Assembly (NCBI GenBank): GCA_003725585.1
Contig: RJMB01000001.1
Span: forward strand, 434,001 to 498,000
DNA length: 64,000 nt
Source of the DNA: Halostreptopolyspora alba
GTDB lineage: Bacteria > Actinomycetota > Actinomycetes > Streptosporangiales > Streptosporangiaceae
Direction of reading: 5' to 3'
Part shown: piece after piece, positions 16,789-25,514 of the stretch
Layout: each line of letters begins with the position of its first letter
Numbering within the stretch: position 1 is the stretch's first letter
Position numbers and translations under genes: made by a program
Notes under the pieces: model-generated
The model's database searches: none
Told to the model about the DNA's origin: nothing
Seen by the model: only the letters and a program-made list of their open reading frames with translations

Positions 16789-17873
16789 TCCCGCCTCCCC
16801 AGCAGGTGACCGGTGAGTTGGGCGATGTCGCGCCCGCGCAGGTTGAGCCAGATCGCCAGGATCAGCACACAACCGGTGATGATCGGGGTGAGGAAGGGGC
16901 TCATGCCCAGCAGCGTGAGACCGTTGGCGATCGCCCCCGTGATGACGGCGCCGATGACCGTTCCCACGATCGTCCCGCGCCCGCCGAACAGGTTGGTGCC
17001 GCCCAGCACGACCGCGGCGATGACGGTGAGCTCGAACGCCTCGGCCGAGTTGGCCGACCCGGAGCCCAGGCGGGCGGCGATGAGCAGCCCGGCGAGCCCG
17101 GCCATGGCGCCGGTGAGGACCAGCGCGAACATCTTGACCCGCCGGGTGTTGACACCCGCCCGGCGCACCGACTCCTCGTTGGACCCGATGCCGGTGACGT
17201 ACTGGCCGAACCGGGTGTGGTTCAGCAGGATCGCGCCGATGACCGCGACGACGAGGGCGAGCCACGCCGCGATCGAGAACCCGAGCACGTCGGTCGAGCC
17301 GATCTGGGCCAGCAGCAGCCGGTTGTCGATCGGCACCGAGAACCCCTCGGTACGCAGCAGGGCGACGCCGCGGATGATGGACATCGTCGCCAGCGTGACG
17401 ATGAACGGCGGGATGTTGTTGTAGGCCGCCAGCCAGCCGTTGACGAGCCCCCAGCCCGCTCCGGCGAGGACGCCGAGCACGATCACCAGGGACGAGTCCA
17501 GGCCGGCGACCAGTAGCTCGGCGCTGATGGCGGCGACGAAGGCGATCGTCGACCCCACGGACAGGTCGATCTGACCGGAGGTGATGACGAAGGTCATCGC
17601 GACCCCGACGATCACGATCGGGGCGATCTGGGTGGCCAGGTTGCTCAGGTTGGCGAAGGTCAAAAAGTCGGGCGACGCGAGGCCGAGCATGGCGAAGAGC
17701 AGCACCGTGACGCCGACCATGAGCAGTGTCGGCTTGTTGGCGTCGCTCCAGAGCCGTGCGAGGCGGCCGTCCGGATCGACCGGGGGAGCGCCGCCGCGCT
17801 CGTTGTCGGGGCCGGCCTCATCCCCGGCGGAGCCGGGGGGTCGGCCCGTCTCGTTGCCGGTGTCAGTGGTCAC
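16785..17873 (-). CDS. ABC transporter permease, ribose/xylose (RbsC) type
   Basis: 362 aa from GTG 17873, which overlaps the ATPase gene by 11 bases. A hydrophilic N-terminus of about 45 residues precedes 8-10 membrane helices. The family signature is visible in VGVAMTFVITSGQIDLSVGS, the periplasmic NNIPPFIVTLATMSIIRG, and VVLGGTNLFGGRGTIVGTVI. A single permease of this type normally works as a homodimer with a RbsA-type ATPase and a periplasmic-binding-protein type I lipoprotein, both encoded immediately upstream. Imports a monosaccharide, nucleoside or related compound. Confidence 0.92.
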   Translation of the reverse strand: MTTDTGNETGRPPGSAGDEAGPDNERGGAPPVDPDGRLARLWSDANKPTLLMVGVTVLLFAMLGLASPDFLTFANLSNLATQIAPIVIVGVAMTFVITSGQIDLSVGSTIAFVAAISAELLVAGLDSSLVIVLGVLAGAGWGLVNGWLAAYNNIPPFIVTLATMSIIRGVALLRTEGFSVPIDNRLLLAQIGSTDVLGFSIAAWLALVVAVIGAILLNHTRFGQYVTGIGSNEESVRRAGVNTRRVKMFALVLTGAMAGLAGLLIAARLGSGSANSAEAFELTVIAAVVLGGTNLFGGRGTIVGTVIGAVITGAIANGLTLLGMSPFLTPIITGCVLILAIWLNLRGRDIAQLTGHLLGRRE

Positions 17874-18633
17874 TGGCGGCCTCCTTGTCCGCGTCCGTGG
17901 CGTTGGCGCGGGTGATCATGTCGACGAGGGAGTTGGTGTCGAGCTGGGATACCAGCGCGTTGTCGACGCTGCGCCCCTCGTACATGACGGTGATCCGGTG
18001 GCAGACGCGGAAGAGGTCCTGCAGCCGGTGGGTGATGAGGATCACGCCGACGCCGCGCGTCGCGACGTCGGCGATCAGCCGCAGCACCTGCTCGACCTCG
18101 GCCACGGCCAGTGCCGCGGTGGGCTCGTCCAGGATTAGGACGTCGGGCTGGGTGGACACCGCCCGCGCGATGGCCACGGTCTGGCGCTGCCCACCGGAGA
18201 GCCGCCCGATCTCCTGGCGCGTGGAGGGCACGCGTACGTGCAGGTCGCGCAGGATACGACCGGCCTCGGCGTGCATGGCGGCGCGGTCGATGAACGGTCC
18301 CCTGCGGGGCTCGCGCCCCAGGAACAGGTTGCTGGCGACGTCCAGCGTGTCGCACAGGGCGAGGTCCTGGTAGACGATGCCGATTCCCTTACGGCGGGCG
18401 GCGGCGGGGCTGGCGAAGCGCACGCTCTCGCCGTCGACCAGGATCTCGCCGCTGTCGTGCTGGATGGCTCCGGCCAGCACTTTCATCAGCGTGGACTTGC
18501 CGGCCCCGTTGTCACCCACCAGGCCGAGGACCTCACCGCGGCCCAGGGTCAGCTCGACCCCGGCCAGAGAGGTGACCGCGCCGAACGACTTTCGGATGCC
18601 GCGCAGTTCCACCAGGGGTGATTCGTCGGCCAT
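17863..18633 (-). CDS. Sugar ABC transporter ATP-binding protein (single domain)
   Basis: 256 aa. ATG 18633 is preferred (GGAG eight bases before it); an in-frame GTG at 18639 is possible. Complete nucleotide-binding domain: Walker A GDNGAGKST, signature RLSGGQRQTVAIAR, Walker B VLILDEPTAAL, switch His in LITHR. Unlike RbsA or MglA (about 500 aa with two domains) this is one domain, as in FrcA-type sugar importers, so it must act as a homodimer. Energises the permease encoded downstream; starts two bases after the binding-protein gene stop. Confidence 0.93.
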   Translation of the reverse strand: MADESPLVELRGIRKSFGAVTSLAGVELTLGRGEVLGLVGDNGAGKSTLMKVLAGAIQHDSGEILVDGESVRFASPAAARRKGIGIVYQDLALCDTLDVASNLFLGREPRRGPFIDRAAMHAEAGRILRDLHVRVPSTRQEIGRLSGGQRQTVAIARAVSTQPDVLILDEPTAALAVAEVEQVLRLIADVATRGVGVILITHRLQDLFRVCHRITVMYEGRSVDNALVSQLDTNSLVDMITRANATDADKEAASDH

Positions 18634-18635
18634 GG

Positions 18636-19643
18636 TCACTTCTCCAGGAAGTAGAGGTAGTCCTCGATGTTGTCGGGGGTGAGCATCTTGATGGGCACAG
18701 GGATGTCCTCGGGGGCGTCCTCTCCGCAGGCGTGCTGGACGGCGGCGGACATGGACTGGTAGCCGAGCTCGAACGTGTTCTGCTGGACGATCCCGCCGAT
18801 CCAGCCGTCGCGTAGCCCGTCAACGGTGGGCTCGGAGAGGTCCCACCCCACAACCGTCACCTGGTCGGTGAGATCCTGGCTGCGCACGGCGGAGGCGAGG
18901 CCGATCAGGGCGGGTTCGCCGGTGGCGTAGATGTACTCGGCGTCCGGGTTGGCGGTGAGCAGGTTCTGCGCCTCGTCCTCGGCCTCCTCCTGGACGTTCT
19001 GGCCGTCGACGACCGAGCCGACGCTCATCCCGCCGTCCTCGACGGCCTCACTGAAGCCGTCCTGCCGCTGGAGCTGGATCGTGCTGTTGAGGGCGCTGAC
19101 GATGTGCACGGTTCCCTCGCCACCGGACTCCTCCACCAGGAACTCGCCCATCTGCGCGCCCGCCTCGGTGTTCTCCACACCCACCTGGGTGGCCACCGCC
19201 GGATCGTCCACGACGGCGTCCACGGCCACCACCGGAACCCCCGCCTCCTCGGCGTCCCGGACGGCGGGCTTGATGCCCTCGGTGTCCACGGCGTCGACGA
19301 TGATGGCGTCCACGCCGCTGGCGACCAGGTCCTCGACCGCGTTGGCCTGGGTGACGGAGTCGTCGTCGCCGTCGACGATCTGCAGGTCGGCGCCGGTCTC
19401 CTCGGCGATGCGCTCGGCACCGCTGTTGATCTGGTTGAAGAAGAGCGCCTGTAGGTTGATGGTGACCAGACCGATCTCGAGCTGTTCACCGTCGGGTTCG
19501 CAGCCCTCGGGCACCTCCGTGGGCTCGGGGATGTCCTGTGCGGCCGACTCCTCCTCGGCCTGTTGCTCGCGCACGTCGCTGTCGCAGGCCGTGGTGGCCA
19601 GCAGCGCTACGCCCAAGGCGGCGATCCAGGGTTTCGTGGTCAT
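18636..19643 (-). CDS. Sugar ABC transporter substrate-binding lipoprotein
   Basis: 335 aa, ATG 19643 overlapping the kinase stop as ATGA. Lipobox LATTAC with Cys about 20, then a very acidic spacer and a periplasmic-binding type I domain (LEIGLVTINLQALFFNQINS, LVASGVDAIIVDAVDTEG, VTVVGWDLSEPTVDGLRDG). This fold binds ribose, galactose, autoinducer-2 and similar sugars. Binding residues cannot be assigned by eye. Partner of the following ATPase and permease; membrane-anchored outside the cell. The kinase and BtpA-like protein upstream suggest the ligand is phosphorylated after uptake. Confidence 0.92.
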   Translation of the reverse strand: MTTKPWIAALGVALLATTACDSDVREQQAEEESAAQDIPEPTEVPEGCEPDGEQLEIGLVTINLQALFFNQINSGAERIAEETGADLQIVDGDDDSVTQANAVEDLVASGVDAIIVDAVDTEGIKPAVRDAEEAGVPVVAVDAVVDDPAVATQVGVENTEAGAQMGEFLVEESGGEGTVHIVSALNSTIQLQRQDGFSEAVEDGGMSVGSVVDGQNVQEEAEDEAQNLLTANPDAEYIYATGEPALIGLASAVRSQDLTDQVTVVGWDLSEPTVDGLRDGWIGGIVQQNTFELGYQSMSAAVQHACGEDAPEDIPVPIKMLTPDNIEDYLYFLEK

Positions 19644-20575
19644 CGCGTACTCCTCATCGGTGTGCTCCCGGTGGACGGACTCGCCGCGCGTGACCGCGCC
19701 GCCTCGACGGCGCGGCCGTCCGGAGCCCCGCGGGCCCCGGCGACGGTGCAGGACAGGCCAGCGGCGACCGCTGCTGTTCGGGCGGCCTCGGCGGGCGGCC
19801 GACCGGCGTCGAGACCAGCGAGGTAGGCGCCGGAGAAGCAGTCCCCGGCGCCGGTGGTGTCGAGCGCCTCGACGGGCAGTGCCGCGCCGTGCTCGACGTG
19901 GCCGTCCGGAGTCGCCAGCCACCAGCCGTCGGCGCCGTCGGTGACCAGAAGGACGACGTCGTGCTGGGTGGCGAGCGCCTCGGCGGAGACGGTCTCGCCG
20001 GTCGTGGCGAACAGCGAGTCCAGTTGCGCGCGCCCGGCCACGACGTGGTGGGCGGTGGTGAGCGCGAGCCGGGCCGCGGCCGGGTCGGCGCAGCCGTCGA
20101 GATCGACGAAGACGTGGACACGGCCGTCCGTCTCCGCCTCCGCCAGGGCGCGGGCGACGCCGGGCCAGCGGTAACCGTCGAGGTACAACCAGCCCCCGCC
20201 GCTGGAGGCGAGGCGACGCACGCCCGCGGCGACGCGCGTGTGGTCCAGTCCGTCGTCGTGGCTGATGGCCGACCGTTCGCCATCGGGGGTGACCAGGATG
20301 ACGCAGGTGGACAGCTCGGAGTCGGTGTGGCACCAGGCGGTGTCGACCCCCTCGGCGGTGAGCGCGGCGAGGAACTCCCCGTCCAGGGCGGTGGAGCCGA
20401 CCGCGCCGCCGAACGCCGCGGTGGCGCCCATGCGCGCCGCGGCGACGGCGGCGTTGGCCGCCATCCCCCCGTGGTGGTAGTCGATCGCGGTGGCGTGTAC
20501 CCGGTCGCCCCCGTTCGGCATGACCGGGATGCGCGCCACCACGTCGACGTTCGCGTACCCGCAGAAGAGGATCAT
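19640..20575 (-). CDS. PfkB-family carbohydrate/nucleoside kinase
   Basis: 311 aa, ATG 20575 overlapping the BtpA-like gene stop by four bases. Ribokinase-like fold: N-terminal GYANVDVVARIPVMPNGGD, the GG hinge in HHGGMAANAAVAAARMGA, and the anion-hole/catalytic motif DTTGAGDCFSGAYLAGL with the catalytic Asp near residue 250. PfkB kinases phosphorylate sugars or nucleosides with ATP. The C-terminal 20 residues are Ser/Arg/Thr-rich and not conserved. Probably phosphorylates the imported substrate. Sugar specificity is not readable; related enzymes act on ribose, adenosine, pseudouridine or 2-keto-3-deoxygluconate. Confidence 0.9.
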   Translation of the reverse strand: MILFCGYANVDVVARIPVMPNGGDRVHATAIDYHHGGMAANAAVAAARMGATAAFGGAVGSTALDGEFLAALTAEGVDTAWCHTDSELSTCVILVTPDGERSAISHDDGLDHTRVAAGVRRLASSGGGWLYLDGYRWPGVARALAEAETDGRVHVFVDLDGCADPAAARLALTTAHHVVAGRAQLDSLFATTGETVSAEALATQHDVVLLVTDGADGWWLATPDGHVEHGAALPVEALDTTGAGDCFSGAYLAGLDAGRPPAEAARTAAVAAGLSCTVAGARGAPDGRAVEAARSRAASPSTGSTPMRSTR

Positions 20576-21432
20576 CTCGGGTCCACCCCCGCGCTCTCGG
20601 CGGCCCTGCTCAGCGCGCGGACCCGGTCGGGGGCCACCCGGCCCCACCAGCGCCCGTTGTCCTTGAGGGAGGACGCGACGATCGCGCCGTCGCAGAAGGG
20701 AAGCAGGTCGCCGACGTTGTCCGCGTTGACCCCGGACCCGATGACGACCGGGAGCTGGGTGTGCGCGGTGACTCCCTCGATCTCGTGCCGGGAGGCGGGG
20801 TCGCCGGTGCGGGAGCCGGTGGCGATGAGGACGTCGGCGTCGAAGAACTCGGCGTCCTCGGTCTGCTCGGCGAGCGTGCGGTCGGCCACGATGGCGTGCG
20901 AACCGTGCTTGACGTGCACGTCGGCGAACACCCGCACCCCTTCGGCGCCGATCCGGTGCCGGTACCGGGTGGCCTGGGCCGCCTGCCCCTCGATGACGCC
21001 CTCGTTGGCGACGTAGGCGTTGGCCCACTGGTTGACCCGCACGAAGCCGGATCCGGCCGCCCAGGCGGAGGCGATCGAACACTCGGCGGCGTTGGAGAGC
21101 ACGCTCACCCCGACGGCGCCGTTGACCGCCTCGCGTACCCGGGCGGTCACCACGGCCATGGCGGCGGCGGTCTCGTAGCCGTGCTCGCCGGGTTTGAGGA
21201 AGGGGATGTCCCAGTGGTTCTCGACGATCACGCCGTGGCAGCCGTTGTCGCAGTAGGCGCTGGCCTCCTCGACGGCGAAGCGGGAGATGTCGTCGAGCGA
21301 CCGCCCGCGGTAGTGCGGGCTGCCGGGCAGCGCCGGCAGGTGTACGGCCCCGATGATCGCGGGCGAGCCGTGGAACAGCTCCCGGATCGTGTCGGGTTTG
21401 GCGGGGAATACGCCGGGGCGATCGCTGGTCAT
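20572..21432 (-). CDS. BtpA/SgcQ-family TIM-barrel protein
   Basis: 286 aa, ATG 21432, first gene of the operon. The family is recognised by IIGAVHLPALPGSPHYRG near the N-terminus, GCHGVIVENHWDIPFLKPG, FADVHVKHGSHA and LPVVIGSGVNADNVGDLL. BtpA was named for a role in photosystem I accumulation and SgcQ is an uncharacterised member of an E. coli sugar operon; the fold is a ribulose-phosphate-binding barrel suggesting a phosphosugar enzyme (aldolase, isomerase or nucleosidase). Placed with a PfkB kinase and sugar importer, it most likely acts on the phosphorylated substrate. Reaction unknown. Confidence 0.85.
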   Translation of the reverse strand: MTSDRPGVFPAKPDTIRELFHGSPAIIGAVHLPALPGSPHYRGRSLDDISRFAVEEASAYCDNGCHGVIVENHWDIPFLKPGEHGYETAAAMAVVTARVREAVNGAVGVSVLSNAAECSIASAWAAGSGFVRVNQWANAYVANEGVIEGQAAQATRYRHRIGAEGVRVFADVHVKHGSHAIVADRTLAEQTEDAEFFDADVLIATGSRTGDPASRHEIEGVTAHTQLPVVIGSGVNADNVGDLLPFCDGAIVASSLKDNGRWWGRVAPDRVRALSRAAESAGVDPR

Positions 21433-21447
21433 GGGCCTCTCGCTGCG

Positions 21448-21461
21448 TGTAATCGTTTGCC
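21448..21461. promoter_or_regulatory. Candidate LacI/GalR-type operator
   Basis: TGTAATCGTTTGCC matches the LacI-family consensus TGNAANCGNTNNCA at all fixed positions but the last. It lies 16 bases upstream of the BtpA-like start and downstream of the promoter at 21477-21505, a blocking position for the adjacent regulator. Confidence 0.6.
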
Positions 21462-21476
21462 GAGCAGTTCCGTTGA

Positions 21477-21505
21477 AGGTACGGATTCGCGGCCCGGAAG
21501 GTCAA
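21477..21505 (-). promoter_or_regulatory. Candidate promoter of the sugar operon
   Basis: On the minus strand, TTGACC (21505-21500) and GTACCT (21482-21477) are 17 bases apart. The -35 is good, the -10 weak. It precedes the LacI-like operator and the BtpA-like start. Confidence 0.45.
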
Positions 21506-21551
21506 TACCTATGCTGTAAACCCGCTGTAAATAGAGAGGCTGTGTAGCTCA

Positions 21552-22628
21552 GTGGAAGGCAACCGATTGCAGCGAGTGACGATCGCGCAGGTGGCGGACC
21601 GGGCCGGGGTGTCCACGGCCACGGTGTCTCGGGCACTGTCCGGCACCCGTCCGGTCTCCGAGGAGGTCCGGCGGCGCGTCCTCGCGGCGGCCCGAGAGCT
21701 CGGCTACTCCGGCAACTCGATCGCCAGCGCGCTGCGCCGCAACCGCACCGACACCGTGGGCATGGTCGTCCCGAGCATCGGCAACCCCTTCTTCACCTCG
21801 CTGGTCGAGAGCGTGGAGCACGTCCTGCAGGCCGAGGGCCGCCAACTCTTCCTGTGCGACTCCCGGCAGGACCCCGAGGTGGAGCGACAACACCTGCGCT
21901 CCATGATCGCGCGGCAGGTCGACGGCATCATCATCAGCCCCTGCCACGGAAGCGAGAGCGCGTCAGCGGTGCAGGCCGCCGCCGACGCGATCCCCCTGGT
22001 CCAGCTCGACCGGCACGTCGCCGACACCAGCACCGACTGGGTCGGCGTCGACGACCACGAGGCGATGCGCCTGGTGCTGGAACACCTGCACGCGACGGGG
22101 GCGCGGTCGGCCGCCTTCGTCTCCTCGGCGATGACCAACTCCTCCACCGAACTCCGGCTGGCGGGGTTCCGGCGACAGACCGAGCGGCTCGGGATTCGCA
22201 CCCGGCCGGACTGGATCCTGCTCGGAGAGTACTCGATGGCCTGGGGCCGGAGCGCCACCGCCGAGCTGCTCGACGGCGCCGAGCTACCCGACGCCATCGT
22301 GTGCGCCGACGACCTCATCGCCATAGGGGCGCTGCGCACCTGCCGCGCCCGGGGAGTGGCCGTTCCCGACGACATGCAGATCACCGGGTACGACGACATC
22401 GACTTCGCCGACCTCGTCGACCCGGCGCTGACCACCGTCAACCAACCCCGCGACCGTATCGCCGCCGAGGCGGTGCGGCTGCTGGCGACCGCCGAGACGT
22501 GGGGCGGCACCTCGGCCCACACCGCGCTCGCCCCCTCCCTGGTGACGAGGCAGAGCACCGCCTCGCCCGAACGGTCGGCCCGCTACCTCACCGGTGCCGA
22601 GCACCAGGAGTCGAGCAGCCGGTCGTAG
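21552..22628 (+). CDS. LacI-family transcriptional regulator
   Basis: 358 aa from GTG 21552; a TTG at 21567 with GGAAGG seven bases upstream may be the real start because family members usually begin right before TIAQVA. N-terminal helix-turn-helix and hinge (VTIAQVADRAGVSTATVSRA, then LGYSGNSIASALR) are clear, followed by a periplasmic-binding-like sensor domain (VGMVVPSIGNPFFTSLVES). It should repress the divergent eight-gene operon until the sugar or an intermediate binds. Its 3' end overlaps the convergent M20 peptidase gene by 46 bases. Confidence 0.93.
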   Translation: MEGNRLQRVTIAQVADRAGVSTATVSRALSGTRPVSEEVRRRVLAAARELGYSGNSIASALRRNRTDTVGMVVPSIGNPFFTSLVESVEHVLQAEGRQLFLCDSRQDPEVERQHLRSMIARQVDGIIISPCHGSESASAVQAAADAIPLVQLDRHVADTSTDWVGVDDHEAMRLVLEHLHATGARSAAFVSSAMTNSSTELRLAGFRRQTERLGIRTRPDWILLGEYSMAWGRSATAELLDGAELPDAIVCADDLIAIGALRTCRARGVAVPDDMQITGYDDIDFADLVDPALTTVNQPRDRIAAEAVRLLATAETWGGTSAHTALAPSLVTRQSTASPERSARYLTGAEHQESSSRS

Positions 22629-23710
22629 AGGTCCACGGCCTCCGAGAGCCGGGTGAGCGAGCACCACTCGTCGACGACGTGACACTGCTCGGGCTCGCCC
22701 GGGCCGAGTATCACGGTGCCGGCCGCGTCCAGCCGTTCGGCCAGCACCGAGGCGTCGGTGAAGAACCGCGCGGGTGGCGCCGGGCGCTCCTCCAACCCGG
22801 CCCCGCGCAGCGCCTCCCGCGCCGCGGTGACGACCGCGGCGTCTGGCGGGGTGCTCACCGGGGGCAGGTTCACCAGGTCAGAGACCTCGATCTCGGGGCC
22901 GGCGATCGCACGCACCCGCTCGCGCAGCGCCTCCGCGCCGACCTCGGGGACAGTTCGCAGGTCCAGGTGCAGCTCGGCGGCGTCCGGCACCACGTTGACC
23001 TGGGTGCCGCCGCTCATCCTGCCCACGTTGGCCGTCACGGCGCCGAACCCGTCCTGCGCCGGCCAGTCCGCCCTGTCGTGCAGCGCCGTTGCCACCCGGG
23101 CCAGCGTGACGACGGCGTTGCGCCCGGACTCCGGTGCCGAACCGTGCGCCGGGACCCCCTGCGCGGTCAGGCGCAGCCACAACGCGCCCTTGTGCGCCGG
23201 GACGAGCCGGTTGGCGGTGGGCTCGCCGACGATGAGCCAACCACCGGTGCGGGCAAGGCCCGTGGGCAACCCGGCCGCGCCCTCGGCGCCGGTCTCCTCG
23301 CCGGCCGTCAGCACGACCTGCGCCCCGCGGCAGCGGTGCGGGCGGGCGCGGTGCTGGCGCAACGCGACGAGGAACGCCGCCACCCCGGACTTCATGTCGC
23401 TGGTGCCCCGCCCGACCATCCGGTCACCGTCGATCTCGGCCCGCCACGGGTCGCTGCTCCAGTCCGCGGCCGTGGCCGGAACGGTGTCCAGGTGCCCGGT
23501 GAAGGTCAGGGGCGGGGAGTCGGCCGGCTCGGGGGTGGTGGCCAGCAGCTGCTCGCGCCCCGGCTCCCAACCGACCGTTCGTACCCGCAGTCCGGAGAGT
23601 TCCAGGACCCTCGCGGCCAGGGACGCGGCGGCCCCCTCACCGCCGCCGACCGTGTCCAGCTCGACCAGCTCCGCCAGTAGGCCGCGGGCGTCGCGTTCGT
23701 GCGTGTCCAC
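22583..23710 (-). CDS. M20-family metallopeptidase (ArgE/DapE/ACY1 type)
   Basis: 375 aa. Two-zinc amidohydrolase with visible ligands: TGHLDTVPA (His 73, Asp 75), GRGTSDMKSG (bridging Asp 105), GEETGAEG (general base Glu 138 and Glu 139) and a late His in EPEQCHVVDEW. The middle dimerisation domain carries AHKGALWLRLTAQGVPAHGS. The family includes acetylornithine deacetylase, succinyl-diaminopimelate desuccinylase and carboxypeptidases; context does not point to arginine or lysine synthesis, so the substrate is open. It converges on and overlaps the LacI gene by 46 coding bases. Confidence 0.88.
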   Translation of the reverse strand: MDTHERDARGLLAELVELDTVGGGEGAAASLAARVLELSGLRVRTVGWEPGREQLLATTPEPADSPPLTFTGHLDTVPATAADWSSDPWRAEIDGDRMVGRGTSDMKSGVAAFLVALRQHRARPHRCRGAQVVLTAGEETGAEGAAGLPTGLARTGGWLIVGEPTANRLVPAHKGALWLRLTAQGVPAHGSAPESGRNAVVTLARVATALHDRADWPAQDGFGAVTANVGRMSGGTQVNVVPDAAELHLDLRTVPEVGAEALRERVRAIAGPEIEVSDLVNLPPVSTPPDAAVVTAAREALRGAGLEERPAPPARFFTDASVLAERLDAAGTVILGPGEPEQCHVVDEWCSLTRLSEAVDLYDRLLDSWCSAPVR

Positions 23711-23975
23711 CGTTCCTCCGTTCTCCGGGGCCGGCCCCGGCCGCTCCTGGCGGCCCGACCGGTCACAGCGGCCCAGGTTGGCTACGGGGGATCATGGTAT
23801 GCCGCGCGCTGTCCAGGGGGAGCGTGGAGGTTCCGGGCGCGCACGGAGGGCGGGGAACCCGCCACCGCGCGAGTTGCCGTGGTGGCCCGGTGGCGTCGCA
23901 TAATGGCGGGGCCGGGGGAGCGACGGGAACCCCCGCGCCGTTGCGGAACGCGGACAGGCGAGGCGGGACAGCCGG
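23711..23975. promoter_or_regulatory. Control region of the Wadjet operon
   Basis: 265 bases between the divergent M20 and jetA genes. A possible plus-strand promoter is TTGCCG (23874-23879), 19 bases, CATAAT (23899-23904). No dyad resembling a dedicated repressor site was recognised. Confidence 0.3.
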
Positions 23976-25514
23976 GTGGCACAACGTAGAGCGCTGGATC
24001 TCGACGCCCTGGCGGTCAGCGACCGCCTCAGGCTGTTCAACTTCACCCGACGCGACGACCACGTGGCCTACCTCTGGGTGCTGCGGGCCATGGACCGGCT
24101 CCGCGAGGTGCACCAGGTGCAGGTCGACGTCGACGAGGTCGCCGCCGTCCTCGCCGAGCTGGCGCGCTCCCACGAGGACGTGCCACCCCACGACGCCAAC
24201 CTGCGCTACCGGTTGGACGCCCTGTACGAGGACGGGGTGCTGCACCGCTTCGACGACGCGTCCCGGGCGGGCAGCCTGGCGCGCTACCGCAACCGCCAGT
24301 CCGTCTACCAGCTGAGCGAGCTGGGCTACTGGGCCTACACGGCGGTCGAGAGCGTGCTCGCCGCCCGCATCGAGGACGCCAATCTCTCCCGGCTGGTCTT
24401 CTCCGACATTCTGGAGGACCTCAAGGCGCTCGCCTCGGCCAACCGGGCCGGCGAGACGGAGCAGGTGTATCGGCGACTGTCCCGGCTGGACACGGTGCTG
24501 GAGGACATGGGCCGCCGCTCGGCCCACTTCCACGTCACCCTCGGCGAGATCATGCGCACCACCGACGCCTCGCCGGACACGTTCCTGCGACACAAGAACG
24601 CGCTGCTCACCCACATGTCGGAGTTCATGTCCGAACTGGACCGCTACCTGCCCCGGCTGGAACGCGCCGTACGCGACGTGGAGGCGACCGGGCTGGCGAC
24701 GCTGCTGGCTCGCGCGGCCGAGGCCGACGAGCGGCCGTTCCTGGGATACGAGGACCGCCTGGCCGAGTGGCAACGGCGCTGGTCGGCGCTGCGCGCCTGG
24801 TTCGCCCCCGAGGACGACACCTCCACGGCCTCGCGCGCCGACGAGCTACGCTCGGCCACCCGCACCGCCGTCTCCGGGGTGATCGCGCTGCTACGCCAGA
24901 TCACCGAGGCCCAGCGGGGCGGGGTGAACCGGGCGAGTCAGCTGGCGCACCTGGCCGAATGGGTGTGGTCCAGCCCCGACGAGAGAGCCGCCCACGCCCT
25001 CATGGGGGCCGCGTTCAACCTCCGCCGCGCGCGCCACCTCGGCGTCGCCCATGACGACGACGAGCAGATCTCACCCCGCGCGAGCTGGCACGACGCCCCG
25101 GGAGTGGAGGTCTCGGTCACCCTGTTCCGTACCGGGAAGTCCCCAACACCCGGGGTGCCCAAGCCGGTGCGCGGCAACACCGGGGCGCGGGCACGGCTGC
25201 GTGACACCCAGGCCGCCGAGCGCGCCACGGAACGCGAGGCCGCGGCGGGGCTGCTGGACCTCGGCCCCCACGGGCGCCAGCTGGACCGGGCCGAGACCCG
25301 GGTGCTGCTCAAGCTGCTGACCAGGGCGCTGGAGGGCCGCACGGTGGTGGACGGCAAGCTCCGGGACTCCTCCGGAACCGGTGACGCCATGCTGGTGAGG
25401 CTGGTTCCCAGCGACACAGGGTCCACGGTGCGCACCGAGGAGGGGCTGCTGCACCTGCCGGGGGTGCGGGTGGAGGTGCGCCCCGCCGGGCGGACGAAGC
25501 GGGGGAGTGCCTGA
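23976..25514 (+). CDS. jetA: Wadjet protein JetA (TIGR02677/DUF2397)
   Basis: 512 aa from GTG 23976. Matches the DUF2397 family in length and in its winged-helix N-terminus (LRLFNFTRRDDHVAYLWVLR, a characteristic opening) and helical C-terminal half. In Wadjet systems JetA is the kleisin-like subunit linking the two ends of the SMC-like JetC dimer and, with JetB, forming the DNA-translocating complex that senses small circular DNA. First gene of the four-gene operon; its stop overlaps the jetB start by one base (TGATG). No truncation. Confidence 0.9.
   Translation: MAQRRALDLDALAVSDRLRLFNFTRRDDHVAYLWVLRAMDRLREVHQVQVDVDEVAAVLAELARSHEDVPPHDANLRYRLDALYEDGVLHRFDDASRAGSLARYRNRQSVYQLSELGYWAYTAVESVLAARIEDANLSRLVFSDILEDLKALASANRAGETEQVYRRLSRLDTVLEDMGRRSAHFHVTLGEIMRTTDASPDTFLRHKNALLTHMSEFMSELDRYLPRLERAVRDVEATGLATLLARAAEADERPFLGYEDRLAEWQRRWSALRAWFAPEDDTSTASRADELRSATRTAVSGVIALLRQITEAQRGGVNRASQLAHLAEWVWSSPDERAAHALMGAAFNLRRARHLGVAHDDDEQISPRASWHDAPGVEVSVTLFRTGKSPTPGVPKPVRGNTGARARLRDTQAAERATEREAAAGLLDLGPHGRQLDRAETRVLLKLLTRALEGRTVVDGKLRDSSGTGDAMLVRLVPSDTGSTVRTEEGLLHLPGVRVEVRPAGRTKRGSA

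Noticed and set aside
14965..21551. TPP riboswitch for the TenA-containing operon
   Set aside because: No conserved TPP-riboswitch core was seen upstream of the operon or the TenA gene.
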